The notes under the pieces are model-generated. The model did no database searches. It was not told the origin of the DNA and saw only the letters and a program-made list of their open reading frames with translations. Made by a program: the position numbers and the translations under genes. 64,000 bases of DNA, taken from the NCBI RefSeq assembly GCF_005876985.1, contig NZ_VAHD01000001.1, positions 992,001 to 1,056,000 of the forward strand. The letters are read 5' to 3'. Source of the stretch: Rhodoferax bucti (lineage in GTDB: Bacteria; Pseudomonadota; Gammaproteobacteria; Burkholderiales; Burkholderiaceae_C). Below, piece after piece: positions 33,199 through 43,931 of this stretch. The stretch's first letter is position 1. Every line of letters begins with the position of its first letter.

Positions 33199-34515
33199 GC
33201 GTGAAGCCAGTGCGATCAGAATCAGTACCGGTAACCCCAGACAGGCGCTGGCGGTGAAGAATGCGGGGTAGCCGTGGCCACTCACAAACCAGCCGGAGTA
33301 GCCCGCCAGGAACTTGGGAAACAACAGCATCATGGAGCTGAACAAGGCGTATTGGGTCGCGGAGTAGCTCACATTGGTGAGTGACGACAGATACGCGACA
33401 AACGCGGCGGTGGCAATGCCGCTGGACAGGTTGTCGGCAGAAATCACCAGAATCAGCGCCTGCAGGTTGTGGCCCTGGCCACCCAGCCAGGCAAACAGCA
33501 GGTTGCTGGCCGAGCTGAGCACCGCGCCCAGCATGAGCACCCGCATCACCCCGAAACGCATGGCCAAGGCTCCGCCCACAAAGGCGCCTACCAGCGTCAT
33601 CACCACCCCGTAGAGCTTGCTCACCGTGGCCACTTCGGTTTTGCTGAAGCCCATGTCCACGTAGAACGGGTTGGCCATGATGCCCATGACCACGTCGCTG
33701 ATGCGGTAGCTGGCGATCAGTGCCAGGATCAGCACGGCATGCCAGCGGTAGCGCTTTACAAAGTCGGCAAAGGGGTCGAGCAGAGCGCCCTGCAGCCACT
33801 CGGCCGCGTTGCGGGCTGGGGGCAAGGCCTGCTGGGCGGGTTCCTTGGAAAACAAGACCGTCAGCATGCCCGGCACCATGCTGGCGGCCATGAGCAGGTA
33901 GGCGGTTTTCCAGGCGGCGTATTGGTAGTTGTCCGTGTTGGGCGTTTCGGCGCTGGCCGCCAGCCACAGGGCGCCGGCACCCGCCCAAATCATGGCCAGT
34001 CGGTAGCCGGTCATGTAGGTGGCCGACAGGGCTGCTTGATGGCGGGTGTCCGCAGACTCGATGCGAAAGGCATCCAGCGCAATATCCTGCGTGGCAGAGC
34101 CGACAGCCACAGCGATGGCGCACCACACCACGGGCATCAGCGCAATTTGGGGGTCGGTGAACGCCATCATGGCCAAGCCACCTACGATCAGGCTTTGCGC
34201 TACCACTAGCCAGCTGCGACGCCGCCCCAACAGCTTCGTCAGCAAGGGAATGGGCAGGCGGTCCACCAACGGCGACCAGGCCCACTTGAAGGCGTACACC
34301 AGCCCGACCCAGCTCAAAAAACCGATGGTTTTGAGGTCGATGCCGGCCTCCCGCAGCCAGAAGCTCAGGGTGCCGAAGACCAGCAACAAAGGGAGTCCGG
34401 CAGAAAACCCCAGCGACAACATGCGCAGCGACGCCGGCTCCGCATAGACCTTGAGGGTGTCCCACCAGTGGGGCTTGTCGTCGGTGCGGGGGGTATCAGG
34501 CGTTAGGGAACTCAT
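33190..34515 (-). CDS. ampG: AmpG-like muropeptide permease (MFS)
   Basis: This 441-residue, twelve-helix transporter imports GlcNAc-anhydro-MurNAc peptides for cell-wall recycling. Landmarks are the N-terminal LRMLSLGFSAGLPLLLVFGT and WLREAGIDLKTIGFLSWVGLVY, then FKWAWSPLVDRLPIP and TQDIALDAFRIE. The start at 34515 (MSSLTPDTPRTDD) was preferred. An upstream ATG at 34558 would overlap the divergent protease gene. No good ribosome site is visible for either. The C-terminus ends inside a dispersed repeat. Confidence 0.9.
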   Translation of the reverse strand: MSSLTPDTPRTDDKPHWWDTLKVYAEPASLRMLSLGFSAGLPLLLVFGTLSFWLREAGIDLKTIGFLSWVGLVYAFKWAWSPLVDRLPIPLLTKLLGRRRSWLVVAQSLIVGGLAMMAFTDPQIALMPVVWCAIAVAVGSATQDIALDAFRIESADTRHQAALSATYMTGYRLAMIWAGAGALWLAASAETPNTDNYQYAAWKTAYLLMAASMVPGMLTVLFSKEPAQQALPPARNAAEWLQGALLDPFADFVKRYRWHAVLILALIASYRISDVVMGIMANPFYVDMGFSKTEVATVSKLYGVVMTLVGAFVGGALAMRFGVMRVLMLGAVLSSASNLLFAWLGGQGHNLQALILVISADNLSSGIATAAFVAYLSSLTNVSYSATQYALFSSMMLLFPKFLAGYSGWFVSGHGYPAFFTASACLGLPVLILIALASRIK

Positions 34516-34555
34516 CGGGGAATAATACCCGTCCACTTTGGAGCGCAAGTCCGCC

Positions 34556-35422
34556 ATGTTTTCTGTGTTTGCCTGTGTGTTGTCTGTCCGGGGCGTGTGG
34601 GTTCGCCGTGTTGCGATCGCGTTGTTGGGAGCGTCTGCTTTGGCGCTGGCCCCTGTGCACGCCCGGGAGGGGGTGGAGGTCGGTGGTAATTCTGCGTTCA
34701 GCAAATTGGTGCCTGCGGATGAGGTGGAGCAATCGGCAGGCGTGCAATATGCCGAGATGCTGGCCAAAGCCCAACAACAGCGGGCACTGGCGGGCAAAGA
34801 CCATCCGCAGTTGCAGCGTTTGCGCGCGATGGCGCGGCGCATCATCCCCTATGCGGTGGAGTGGAACCCCCGGGCCAAGGACTGGCAGTGGGAAGTCAAC
34901 CTGATTGGCTCCAAACAGATCAACGCGTTTTGCATGCCCGGTGGCAAGATCGCCTTCTATACCGGCATTCTGGACACGCTCAAGCTCACGGATGACGAGG
35001 CCGCCATGGTCATGGGCCACGAAATTGCCCACGCCTTGCGCGAGCACGCCCGCGAGCGCATGGGCAAAAATGCCGCCACCGGCCTGGGTGCCAACCTACT
35101 GAGTCAGGTGCTGGGCCTGGGGCAAGTAGGGCAAACCGTCACCCAATACGGCGCCCAGCTGCTGACCTTGAAGTTCGGGCGTGAAGACGAGTCCGAGGCC
35201 GATTTGGTGGGACTGGAGTTGGCAGCCCGTGCGGGCTACGACCCGCGTGCGGGCATCACACTGTGGCAAAAAATGGCGGCGGCCAACAAGAATGCACCAC
35301 CGCAGTGGCTGTCCACTCACCCTGCCGGCGAGACACGCATCGCCGACATACAGGCCGCCCTGCCGCAAGTTATGCCGATCTATACCAAGGCGCAGAAGCC
35401 GCCCAGACCCGGTGTGCCGTAA
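34556..35422 (+). CDS. Periplasmic M48-family metalloprotease
   Basis: This 288-residue protein has a signal peptide (hydrophobic core VAIALLGASALALAP, cleavage after VHA) and a zinc protease domain with MGHEIAHALREHARER. HEIAH is the HExxH site, and the third ligand Glu lies in EDESEADLVGLELAARAGYD. It resembles LoiP/BepA-like envelope quality-control proteases but lacks TPR repeats. The ATG at 34556 was chosen; TTG at 34538 would add six residues. It diverges from ampG. Confidence 0.9.
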   Translation: MFSVFACVLSVRGVWVRRVAIALLGASALALAPVHAREGVEVGGNSAFSKLVPADEVEQSAGVQYAEMLAKAQQQRALAGKDHPQLQRLRAMARRIIPYAVEWNPRAKDWQWEVNLIGSKQINAFCMPGGKIAFYTGILDTLKLTDDEAAMVMGHEIAHALREHARERMGKNAATGLGANLLSQVLGLGQVGQTVTQYGAQLLTLKFGREDESEADLVGLELAARAGYDPRAGITLWQKMAAANKNAPPQWLSTHPAGETRIADIQAALPQVMPIYTKAQKPPRPGVP

Positions 35423-35460
35423 TTCTGATGGGCCAAAGTGTTGCAAATATCACAGTCCGG

Positions 35461-35476
35461 TAGTCCGCGCGGACTA
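35461..35476. promoter_or_regulatory. Perfect 16-bp palindrome upstream of the PEP-CTERM gene
   Basis: TAGTCCGCGCGGACTA is a gapless perfect palindrome about 60 bases before the PEP-CTERM start. It could be an operator. No T-run follows, so it is not a terminator of the protease gene. Confidence 0.45.
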
Positions 35477-35534
35477 TTGCCGGTTTGCTGCGGCGCAATG
35501 AAAATTACCAACACTTACAGATAAAGGGATGGCG

Positions 35535-36173
35535 ATGACAACTTCATTGAAAAAAATACTTGGTGGTTTGGTCCTAGGTCTCGCATTTGCGGGCCAGGCG
35601 ATGGCAACTGCTGTGACCACGCCCGAGTTTTCTTTGAGCGGGGGTTCGAGCATCTCTTTGAGCACTACGTCTTCGTCCAACCGCTTCGATGTTGCCCTGC
35701 CCACAGGTTTCAGCCTGATTGGTGCCAAAGTCGGCAGCTTTCTGTCCTTGAGCAGTGCCGCGGATCTGGTGTTCACTTTTGTTGGCAAAGAGGCTGCATT
35801 AAATAATGCATTCGGCGCTCTGAATGTTGGCAGTCATGACATTGACTCTTTCTCCAACAAAAATTCTGCAGTGGGCTCCAGCTTTGCTTTCGACGACGTG
35901 AGCAAGGGCCGTTTGAACTTCAGCTTCTTCTCCAATTCCAATTTGTTCCAGGCTTTTGGTAACGGAAGCTCGCGCGTCGGTATCGTGTTGAGCAGCGATA
36001 AGCAAAGCGCTTTGCTGATGTTCAACGACAAGGGCAGCGATAAAGACTACGACGACATGGTCATCAAAGTGTCCATTTTGAGCGCCGTGCCCGAGCCAGA
36101 AACCTATGCGTTGATGGTGGGTGGTTTGATGGTGTTGGGTGCCGTTGCACGCCGCCGCAAGCAACAAGCGTAA
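35535..36173 (+). CDS. PEP-CTERM sorting-signal protein
   Basis: This 212-residue exported protein has an N-terminal signal peptide (ILGGLVLGLAFAGQAMA). The Ser/Gly/Asn-rich body (SGGSSISLSTTSSSNRFD) has no recognised enzyme domain. The C-terminus is a textbook PEP-CTERM signal: VPEPETYALMVGGLMVLG followed by ARRRKQQA. Such signals are recognised by an exosortase (EpsH/XrtA) tied to exopolysaccharide or biofilm matrix. No exosortase is in the window. ATG at 35535 has AAAGGG at a proper distance; ATG at 35529 is too close. Base use is less GC-rich than its neighbours. Confidence 0.9.
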   Translation: MTTSLKKILGGLVLGLAFAGQAMATAVTTPEFSLSGGSSISLSTTSSSNRFDVALPTGFSLIGAKVGSFLSLSSAADLVFTFVGKEAALNNAFGALNVGSHDIDSFSNKNSAVGSSFAFDDVSKGRLNFSFFSNSNLFQAFGNGSSRVGIVLSSDKQSALLMFNDKGSDKDYDDMVIKVSILSAVPEPETYALMVGGLMVLGAVARRRKQQA

Positions 36174-36189
36174 ATACATTACGCGCCAA

Positions 36190-36219
36190 GAAAAAAAGAG
36201 CCCTCGGGCTCTTTTTTTG
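36190..36219. terminator. Bidirectional rho-independent terminator
   Basis: A run of seven or more A, then AGAGCCC-TC-GGGCTCT, then seven T. It serves both the PEP-CTERM gene and the convergent xth gene. Confidence 0.9.
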
Positions 36220-36244
36220 TGTCTCAAGCACGGTGGACTTGGTA

Positions 36245-37036
36245 TCAGAGCGCCAAGTCGTAGCCCACAGTGATAGGCGCGTGGTCGGAGAATTTTTCGG
36301 CTTTGTAGATCGCGACTTCGCGAGCGGTGGATGCGATGGCAGGCGTTGCCAAGTGGTAGTCCAGCCGCCAGCCTACGTTCTTGGCGTAGGCCTGACCGCG
36401 GTTGCTCCACCACGTGTAGCAATCGTCGGTGGTGTCGGGGTGGAGCTTGCGGTACACGTCGACCAAGCCGCCCTCGCTCAAAGTCTTGCTCATCCAGGCG
36501 CGCTCTTCAGGCAGGAAGCCGGAATTTTTTTTGTTGCCTTTCCAGTTTTTCAGGTCGATTTCCTGGTGGGCGATGTTGATATCCCCGCAAAGTACGAAGT
36601 CGCGCTCGGCACGAAGTTGCTGCAGGTGTGGATACAACTCCTCCAAGAAGCGGAATTTCGCTGCCTGGCGGTCTTCACCTGACGACCCGCTGGGGAAGTA
36701 GGCGCTGATGATGGAGAACTTGCGCGAGGACGTGTCGAAGCGCAGCTCCACGTAGCGGCCTTCGGCATCAAACTCGGCAGAGCCGTAGCCGATGCGCACC
36801 TCGCTGGGCTCGTGGCGGCTGTAGACGCCCACACCGGAATAGCCTTTTTTTTCGGCGAACTGGAAATGCCCACGCAAGTCTCCGAAGGATTCGAACTTGC
36901 CGGCAATGTCTGGTGCCTGGGCCTTGACCTCTTGCACGCAAATACAATCAGGCTGTGCCTGCGCAAGCCAGGCTTCGAGGCCTTTGCTGGTGGCGGAACG
37001 GATGCCGTTGAGGTTGAGGCTGGTTAATTTAAACAA
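36245..37036 (-). CDS. xth: Exodeoxyribonuclease III
   Basis: This 263-residue enzyme of the exonuclease-endonuclease-phosphatase fold cuts at abasic sites and digests 3-prime ends. Landmarks are TSLNLNGIRSATSKGLEAW (Asn), ICVQEVKAQ (metal Glu), GDINIAHQEIDLKN, WRLDYHLATP and a final KFSDHAPI (catalytic Asp-His). TTG at 37036 has GGGGAA upstream and gives the usual MFKLTSLNLNG start. ATG at 37048 would add four residues and overlap the pyrE start codon on the other strand. Confidence 0.93.
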   Translation of the reverse strand: MFKLTSLNLNGIRSATSKGLEAWLAQAQPDCICVQEVKAQAPDIAGKFESFGDLRGHFQFAEKKGYSGVGVYSRHEPSEVRIGYGSAEFDAEGRYVELRFDTSSRKFSIISAYFPSGSSGEDRQAAKFRFLEELYPHLQQLRAERDFVLCGDINIAHQEIDLKNWKGNKKNSGFLPEERAWMSKTLSEGGLVDVYRKLHPDTTDDCYTWWSNRGQAYAKNVGWRLDYHLATPAIASTAREVAIYKAEKFSDHAPITVGYDLAL

Positions 37037-37046
37037 GGAATTCCCC

Positions 37047-37718
37047 ATGTCGGACAAAGACCCGTTGGCCCAAAAGTTTGTGCAGTTTGCGATCGAGTGC
37101 GGGGTGCTACGGTTTGGCGAATTTAAGACCAAGGCCGGGCGCATGAGCCCCTATTTTTTCAATGCCGGGCTGTTTGACGACGGGGCCAAACTCGGACGAC
37201 TCGCCGGATTTTATGCGCAGCGTTTGCTGGCCAGTGGCATCGAGTTCGATATGGTGTTCGGCCCCGCGTACAAGGGCATTCCCTTGGGGGCAGCGGTCGC
37301 GATTGAACTGGCGCGCCTGGGCTGCAATGTGCCCTTTGCCTACAACCGCAAAGAGGCTAAGGACCATGGCGAGGGCGGCACCCTGGTGGGCGCTACTTTG
37401 AAGGGGCGCGTGCTGATCATTGATGACGTGATGTCCGCCGGGACTGCCGCCCGCGAATCGATTGCCATCATCCGTGCCGCTGGTGCTACGCCGCACGCGG
37501 TATGTATTGCATTGGACCGCCAGGAAAAAGCCACCGAGAACGGCCAGGACGTGCCCTACAGCGCGGTGCAATATGTCCGCACGCAACTCGGCCTGCAAGT
37601 TTGCGCGATTGCGAAGCTGGGGGATTTGATGCAGTATCTGGAGCACAGTAGCGGCGCATCGCAAGACGCAGCGCGCGTTCAGGCGTACCGCCAACGCTAC
37701 GGTGTAGAAGAAAGCTAA
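37047..37718 (+). CDS. pyrE: Orotate phosphoribosyltransferase
   Basis: This 223-residue enzyme makes orotidine monophosphate from orotate and PRPP in pyrimidine synthesis. Landmarks are GEFKTKAGRMSPYFFNAG near the N-terminus, FGPAYKGIPL, YNRKEAKDHGEGG and the PRPP loop VLIIDDVMSAGTA. ATG at 37047 follows AAGGAA by six bases. The ribosome site lies inside or at the edge of the divergent xth start, so each promoter must lie within the other gene. Confidence 0.95.
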   Translation: MSDKDPLAQKFVQFAIECGVLRFGEFKTKAGRMSPYFFNAGLFDDGAKLGRLAGFYAQRLLASGIEFDMVFGPAYKGIPLGAAVAIELARLGCNVPFAYNRKEAKDHGEGGTLVGATLKGRVLIIDDVMSAGTAARESIAIIRAAGATPHAVCIALDRQEKATENGQDVPYSAVQYVRTQLGLQVCAIAKLGDLMQYLEHSSGASQDAARVQAYRQRYGVEES

Positions 37719-37721
37719 GGC

Positions 37722-38378
37722 ATGACCAAGGTATTCGGGATCGCGCAGGCGGTGGCACTGTGTGCGGCGGTGCAGGTGCTAACGCCTGCAGTGGCGCAGG
37801 CACCGGTAACGGGGGTGGTTTACACCTGCGTGGACGCCAAAGGGCGTAAGCTCACCGCGGACCGGCCTATCCCGGATTGCATAGACCGGGAGCAAAAAAT
37901 CCTGAATCCCAGTGGTACTGTTCGCTCCAAGGTCGGCCCTAGTTTGACGGCTAAGGAAGAGGCCGATCTGGAAGCCAAAGCCAAGCGTGAGGCCGAGGAG
38001 CGCAGCCGCACCGCCGAAGAGAAGCGCCGCGATCGTGCCCTGCTGACCCGTTTCCCCAACAAGACGGTGCATGACCAGGAGCGGGCAGACGCCTTGGCGC
38101 AAATTGCGGTGGTGGTGAAGGCTGCCAGCACCCGCTTGGAAGAGTTGGCCCGCCAGCGTTCGCTGATAGATGAGGAGATGGAGTTCTACCGCAAAGACCC
38201 CTCCAAAGCCCCCGCCTATGTCCGACGTCAGCTCGAAGAAAATACCCAGAGCCAAGCGGTGCAACGCCGCTTTATCGGCGAGCAAGAGGCCGAGGCTCGC
38301 CGGGTTAACGCCCGGTTTGACGATGAATTGGGGCGGCTGAGGCAACTCTGGGCTGCCGCAGCCGCTGTGCCCAAGTAA
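37722..38378 (+). CDS. Exported DUF4124-type coiled-coil protein
   Basis: This 218-residue protein has a signal peptide (ALCAAVQVLTPAVAQA) and a short DUF4124-like module (VVYTCVDAKGRKLTADRPIPDC) with two Cys that may form a disulfide. A long charged helical region (about residues 80-210, rich in Glu, Arg and Ala) with coiled-coil character follows. It lies three bases after pyrE, so it is likely co-transcribed. The function is unknown; envelope location is inferred from the signal peptide. Confidence 0.82.
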   Translation: MTKVFGIAQAVALCAAVQVLTPAVAQAPVTGVVYTCVDAKGRKLTADRPIPDCIDREQKILNPSGTVRSKVGPSLTAKEEADLEAKAKREAEERSRTAEEKRRDRALLTRFPNKTVHDQERADALAQIAVVVKAASTRLEELARQRSLIDEEMEFYRKDPSKAPAYVRRQLEENTQSQAVQRRFIGEQEAEARRVNARFDDELGRLRQLWAAAAAVPK

Positions 38379-38381
38379 ACG

Positions 38382-39896
38382 TCAGCCAGCGAGTTTGGCG
38401 CGCAGCAAGTCGTTGACCTGTTGCGGGTTTGCTTTGCCTTTGCTGGCCTTCATGATCTGACCCACCAAGCCGTTCAAGGCTTTCTCGTTGCCAGCCTTGA
38501 ATTCCGCCACGTTTTTGGCGTTGGCGGCAATGACTTCATCCACGATGGCCTCCAGCGCGCCCGTGTCATTCATTTGCTTGAGGCCCTTGGCCTCGATGAC
38601 GGCATCGACTTCCATGGCGCCGTCCCACAAGGCATCGAACACCTGTTTGGCGGCGCTGTTGGAAATGGTGCTGTCGGCAATGCGTGTCACCAGTTGGGCC
38701 AATGTCTGCGCGGCTACCGGAGATTGCTCTACCGGCAGGTCTTGGCCATTCAGGCGCCGGGCCAATTCGCCGGTGATCCAGTTGCTGGCCAGTTTCGCTT
38801 GTCCACTCGCTTTGGCAGCTGCTTCAAAGTAAGTGGCCAGTGCCAAGCTCTGTGTGAGCTGCGTGGCGTCATATTCACTCAGGCCATAGTCGGCTTGGAA
38901 GCGCGCTGCCATGTTGCGAGGCAATTCGGCCATTTGCCCTCGTACTTCCTGCACCCACTGCTCCGAAATGCATAGCGGAGGCAAATCCGGATCAGGGAAG
39001 TAGCGGTAATCGGCCGCGTCTTCCTTGGTGCGCATGGCACGTGTTTCACCCGTGTCGGGGTTGAAGAGCACGGTGGCTTGCTGGATCTCGTGGCCGTCTT
39101 CAATCTGCTCGATCTGCCAGCGCACCTCGTAATCGATGGCTTGCTGCATGAACTTGAAGCTGTTCAGGTTTTTGATTTCGCGGCGGGTGCCCAGGGGCTG
39201 GCCGGGTTTGCGCACCGACACGTTGGCGTCGCAGCGGAAGGAGCCTTCCTGCATGTTGCCGTCGCAGATGCCGATCCAGGTCACGATTTTGTGCAGCTCT
39301 TTGGCGTAGGCCACCGCCTCGGCGCTGGAGCGCATGTCCGGCTCGGTCACGATTTCCAGCAAGGGGGTGCCTGCGCGGTTCAGGTCGATACCGCTTTGCC
39401 CGATGAAGTCTTCGTGCAGCGATTTGCCGGCGTCTTCTTCCAAGTGGGCGCGCACCAAGCGCACGGTTTTCTTTTCCCGCACCAAGTCGGCGCCTTTGCC
39501 TGTTTCGAGGAAGAATTCCACCGCGCCACCTTGCACCACTGGAATTTCAAATTGGCTGATCTGGTAGCCCTTGGGTAGGTCGGGGTAGAAGTAGTTTTTG
39601 CGGGCAAAGATGCTGCGCGGCGCAATGTGGGAGCCAATGGCCAGGCCGAACTGGATGGCGCGTTCTACCGCGCCTTTGTTCATCACGGGCAAGGTGCCGG
39701 GCAGGGCCAAATCCACCGCGCAGGCCTGGGTATTGGCTTCTGCGCCAAACGCGGTGCTGGCGCGCGAAAAAATCTTCGATTGCGTCGAGAGCTGGGCGTG
39801 CGTCTCAAAGCCGATGATGACCTCGTAGCCATGCACCAGCGGGCCCGTCGGGCGACCCTGTTGTTGTGCTTCAAATGTGTTCACAGTCTCACTCAT
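38382..39896 (-). CDS. gatB: Asp-tRNA(Asn)/Glu-tRNA(Gln) amidotransferase subunit B
   Basis: This 504-residue subunit of GatCAB binds mischarged Glu-tRNA(Gln) or Asp-tRNA(Asn) and activates the acyl group. Landmarks are [21 protein letters not shown], the catalytic and zinc region [38 protein letters not shown] and the C-terminal YqeY-like helical domain. Order on the minus strand is gatC, gatA, gatB, with two bases between gatA and gatB. It implies the indirect route to Gln-tRNA and/or Asn-tRNA. Confidence 0.97.
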   Translation of the reverse strand: MSETVNTFEAQQQGRPTGPLVHGYEVIIGFETHAQLSTQSKIFSRASTAFGAEANTQACAVDLALPGTLPVMNKGAVERAIQFGLAIGSHIAPRSIFARKNYFYPDLPKGYQISQFEIPVVQGGAVEFFLETGKGADLVREKKTVRLVRAHLEEDAGKSLHEDFIGQSGIDLNRAGTPLLEIVTEPDMRSSAEAVAYAKELHKIVTWIGICDGNMQEGSFRCDANVSVRKPGQPLGTRREIKNLNSFKFMQQAIDYEVRWQIEQIEDGHEIQQATVLFNPDTGETRAMRTKEDAADYRYFPDPDLPPLCISEQWVQEVRGQMAELPRNMAARFQADYGLSEYDATQLTQSLALATYFEAAAKASGQAKLASNWITGELARRLNGQDLPVEQSPVAAQTLAQLVTRIADSTISNSAAKQVFDALWDGAMEVDAVIEAKGLKQMNDTGALEAIVDEVIAANAKNVAEFKAGNEKALNGLVGQIMKASKGKANPQQVNDLLRAKLAG

Positions 39897-39898
39897 GT

Positions 39899-41416
39899 TC
39901 AGAATCCAGCGGGCTTGGCGAGGTGGTAATCGGTGGCTTGTTGGAAGCGGTGGGCTGCGTTGAGCAGGCGGGCTTCGTCCAGGTAGTTGCCCAGCAGTTG
40001 CATGCCGATGGGCAGGCCCTTGTCGGCATCCGCTTTGGCAAAGCCCACAGGAATGCTCATGCCCGGCAGGCCCGCCAATGAGCCGGACAGGGTGAAGATG
40101 TCGGCCAAGTAATTGGCCACCGGGTCATCCGATTTTTCGCCAATCTTCCATGCCACTGTTGGCGCCACCGGACCGGCGATGACATCGCATTCCTTGAACG
40201 CGTTCTGGAAATCGTCGGCAATCATGCGGCGGATTTTTTGCGCCTGCAGGTAATAGGCGTCGTAGTAGCCGTGGCTCAGCACATAGGTGCCGATCATGAT
40301 GCGGCGCTTGACCTCATCGCCAAAGCCTTCGGCGCGGGTCTTCTTGTACATGTCGGCCAGGTCGCCATAGTCCTTGGCGCGGTGGCCGAACTTGACGCCG
40401 TCAAAGCGGCTCAGGTTGCTGGACGCTTCGGCTGGCGCAATGATGTAGTACACCGGGATGGAGAATTCGGTGCGCGGCAAGGCGATAGGCACCAGCTTGG
40501 CGCCCAACTGCTCGTACTGCTTGAGCGCCGCATCTACAGCCGTGCGCACGTCGTCTGACAAACCTTCCCCGAAAAACTCTTTCGGTACGCCAATGCGCAG
40601 TCCTTCAATGCTGTCGTTGAGTTTGCGAGAGAAGTTCTCCGCGGGGGCGTCCAGAGAAGTGGAGTCACGGTCCGGGTCGGGGCCACACATGGCGGACAAG
40701 AGCAAGGCGCAATCTTCGGCGCTGCGCGCCATCGGGCCGGCTTGGTCCAGGCTGGAGGCAAACGCCACCATGCCGTAGCGCGACGCGCGGCCGTAGGTCG
40801 GCTTGATGCCAGTGATGCCGCAAAACGCAGCGGGTTGACGGATGGAGCCACCCGTATCCGTGCCAGTGGCTGCCGGCGCCAAGCGGGCTGCCACCACGGC
40901 TGCGCTGCCACCGGAGGAGCCGCCGGGAATGCGTGCGGTGTCCCACGGGTTGCGTACGGGCTGAACGGTCTCGCTGCCCACAGGGGTAATCGCGGTGTTC
41001 TCATTGCTGGAGCCCATTGCGAACTCGTCGCAATTGACCTTGCCGAGGGTGACTGCGCCAGCGTCGGCCAATTTGCGCACCACGGTGGCGTCAAAGGGTG
41101 AGTGGTAGCCCTTGAGCATGCGGGAGCCGGCGGTGGTCGCGAAGTCGCGGGTCACGAAAATGTCTTTGTGGGCCAGCGGCAGACCTTCCAGCGGACCTGC
41201 GGTACTGGCGGCAATGCGGGCATCCGCTGCGCGGGCTTGGGTCAGTGTGGCTTCGGCTTGCACATCGACATAAGCGCCCAGATCGGCGTGAGCGGCGCTG
41301 CGGTCCAGAAAATGCCGGGCCAGCTCAGTCGCGGAAATTTGCTTGTCTGCAAGGGCGTGCACCAGTTCCTGAACGCTCAGGTCGTGCGGCGCGCGGGTGG
41401 AGAGGGGAGTCGTCAT
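39899..41416 (-). CDS. gatA: Asp-tRNA(Asn)/Glu-tRNA(Gln) amidotransferase subunit A
   Basis: This 505-residue amidase-signature subunit releases ammonia from glutamine for GatB. The Ser-cisSer-Lys triad is visible: Lys in [13 protein letters not shown], the cis-Ser in [15 protein letters not shown], and the nucleophile Ser in the same glycine/serine-rich region after [30 protein letters not shown] completes the signature. It is the middle gene of the operon. Confidence 0.97.
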   Translation of the reverse strand: MTTPLSTRAPHDLSVQELVHALADKQISATELARHFLDRSAAHADLGAYVDVQAEATLTQARAADARIAASTAGPLEGLPLAHKDIFVTRDFATTAGSRMLKGYHSPFDATVVRKLADAGAVTLGKVNCDEFAMGSSNENTAITPVGSETVQPVRNPWDTARIPGGSSGGSAAVVAARLAPAATGTDTGGSIRQPAAFCGITGIKPTYGRASRYGMVAFASSLDQAGPMARSAEDCALLLSAMCGPDPDRDSTSLDAPAENFSRKLNDSIEGLRIGVPKEFFGEGLSDDVRTAVDAALKQYEQLGAKLVPIALPRTEFSIPVYYIIAPAEASSNLSRFDGVKFGHRAKDYGDLADMYKKTRAEGFGDEVKRRIMIGTYVLSHGYYDAYYLQAQKIRRMIADDFQNAFKECDVIAGPVAPTVAWKIGEKSDDPVANYLADIFTLSGSLAGLPGMSIPVGFAKADADKGLPIGMQLLGNYLDEARLLNAAHRFQQATDYHLAKPAGF

Positions 41417-41430
41417 AACAATACGGTGCT

Positions 41431-41730
41431 TTACTCAATAACCTTGGGGACCAGAAATAGGCCACGTTCCACGGCGGGGGCATTGCGCTGGTTGGCGTCG
41501 CGCTGGTCGGGCTCGGATACGGCGTCTTCGCGCAGGCGCAAGGCGATGTCCTGAATTGCCGCCACCGGGTGGGCGAGCGGCTGGATGCCGGAGGTGTCTA
41601 CCGACCGCATGGCTTCCACAATGCCGAAAAATCCATTGAGTTGAGTGAGTATGCGCTCACTTTCTTCGGGCTGAAGTTCAAGCCGCGCCAGATTGGCGAT
41701 GCGCGCGATGTCGGAAGATGTCAGTGACAT
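41431..41730 (-). CDS. gatC: Asp-tRNA(Asn)/Glu-tRNA(Gln) amidotransferase subunit C
   Basis: This 99-residue subunit wraps around GatA and stabilises the complex. Landmarks are [20 protein letters not shown], the hydrophobic [20 protein letters not shown], and [20 protein letters not shown]. The start at 41730 ([10 protein letters not shown]) gives the usual length; the longer reading adds an unconserved tail. It is the first gene of gatCAB and diverges from mreB. Confidence 0.95.
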   Translation of the reverse strand: MSLTSSDIARIANLARLELQPEESERILTQLNGFFGIVEAMRSVDTSGIQPLAHPVAAIQDIALRLREDAVSEPDQRDANQRNAPAVERGLFLVPKVIE

Positions 41731-41854
41731 GGGTGTAGAAGAGTTGAAACCAAGGGTAATTCGTGAAAAACCACGCATGCCCCGGCAAGTTATTCACAGG
41801 CGATGGGTTATTATCCTGCCTTTGGCCGAGAGACCGTAGAACTGCGGACTTTGA

Positions 41855-42976
<1,122 letters not shown>

Positions 42977-43007
42977 GTTTCCCGCCTATTGAATACCGGA
43001 CACAGCG

Positions 43008-43931
43008 ATGCCACTCGGTACGCTGGATAGAGACCCCCCTCCGTTTTTCCGACAAGGCCCTTCGGCCTTGTCCAAGTTGGCCGTCTGTAGTGCGCTGGCA
43101 CTGCTGCTGATGGTGGCGGACGCCCGCTTCAAGGTCATGCAACCGGTGCGCGTGGCCTTGGCTGCGGCGCTGTACCCGGTTCAGTGGCTGGCTTTGCAGC
43201 CGGTGGAGCTGGGTGGTCGGGTCGTCAATTACTTTTCGACCCTGGCCACTGCAGAAACTGCACAAGAAGAAGCCCGTCGCAAGTTGAGCATGCAATCGCA
43301 GCGTGCTAACCAGGTGGAAGAGCTGGAGCTGGAAAACCAGCGCTTGCGCAAATTGCTGGACCTGACCCCGCGTCTCACGGCCACCTTCCATGCGGCACAG
43401 GTCATTTATGACGCTGCCGACCCTTACACCCGCAAAGTCATTATCGACAAAGGCCTCGCCCACCACATGGCGGTGGGCTCTCCGGTGCTGGATGAGACCG
43501 GGGTGATCGGCCAGATCACCCGCGTGTACCCCTTGATGAGCGAAGTGACTTTGGTGACTGACCGGGACCATGCGATTCCTGTGTTGAATGCCCGCACGGG
43601 CGCGCGCGGCGTGGCCTTTGGCGACACCTCGTCCCATGCGGACGCGCTGGAGCTGCGCTACATGGCCGCCAACGCCGATGTGGCAGTGGGCGATTTGCTG
43701 ACCACCAGCGGTGTGGATGGGGTGTACCCGCCCGGTTTGCCGGTAGCCCGGGTCGAGAAAGTAGAGCGCCGCGTAGATGCAGTATTTGCCCGCATTTATT
43801 GCGTGCCCTTGGGCTTGGTGTCCGGCGCAGAGCACGTTGTCGTGTTGGACCCTTTGAGCGACAAAATCCCCCCCCGCCCTGTACCCGAGCCCGTGGCTCC
43901 TGCAGCCAAGTCCAAAGGGGCCAAACCATGA
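43008..43931 (+). CDS. mreC: Rod-shape-determining protein MreC
   Basis: This 307-residue periplasmic elongasome scaffold has one N-terminal membrane helix (LAVCSALALLLMVADARF), then a coiled coil (EEARRKLSMQSQRANQVEEL) and two beta-barrel domains with GVIGQITRVYPLMSEVTLVT and LLTTSGVDGVYPPGLPVARV. A Pro/Ala/Lys-rich C-terminal tail follows. The stop overlaps the mreD ATG (ATGA). Confidence 0.95.
   Translation: MPLGTLDRDPPPFFRQGPSALSKLAVCSALALLLMVADARFKVMQPVRVALAAALYPVQWLALQPVELGGRVVNYFSTLATAETAQEEARRKLSMQSQRANQVEELELENQRLRKLLDLTPRLTATFHAAQVIYDAADPYTRKVIIDKGLAHHMAVGSPVLDETGVIGQITRVYPLMSEVTLVTDRDHAIPVLNARTGARGVAFGDTSSHADALELRYMAANADVAVGDLLTTSGVDGVYPPGLPVARVEKVERRVDAVFARIYCVPLGLVSGAEHVVVLDPLSDKIPPRPVPEPVAPAAKSKGAKP

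Noticed and set aside
32351..34845. Frame extension of ampG upstream to 34845
   Set aside because: It lies antisense to the M48 protease gene, which has a clear signal peptide and HEIAH motif.
35477..35510. Possible sigma-54 promoter before the PEP-CTERM gene
   Set aside because: GG and GC spacing and the TGGCAC element do not fit.
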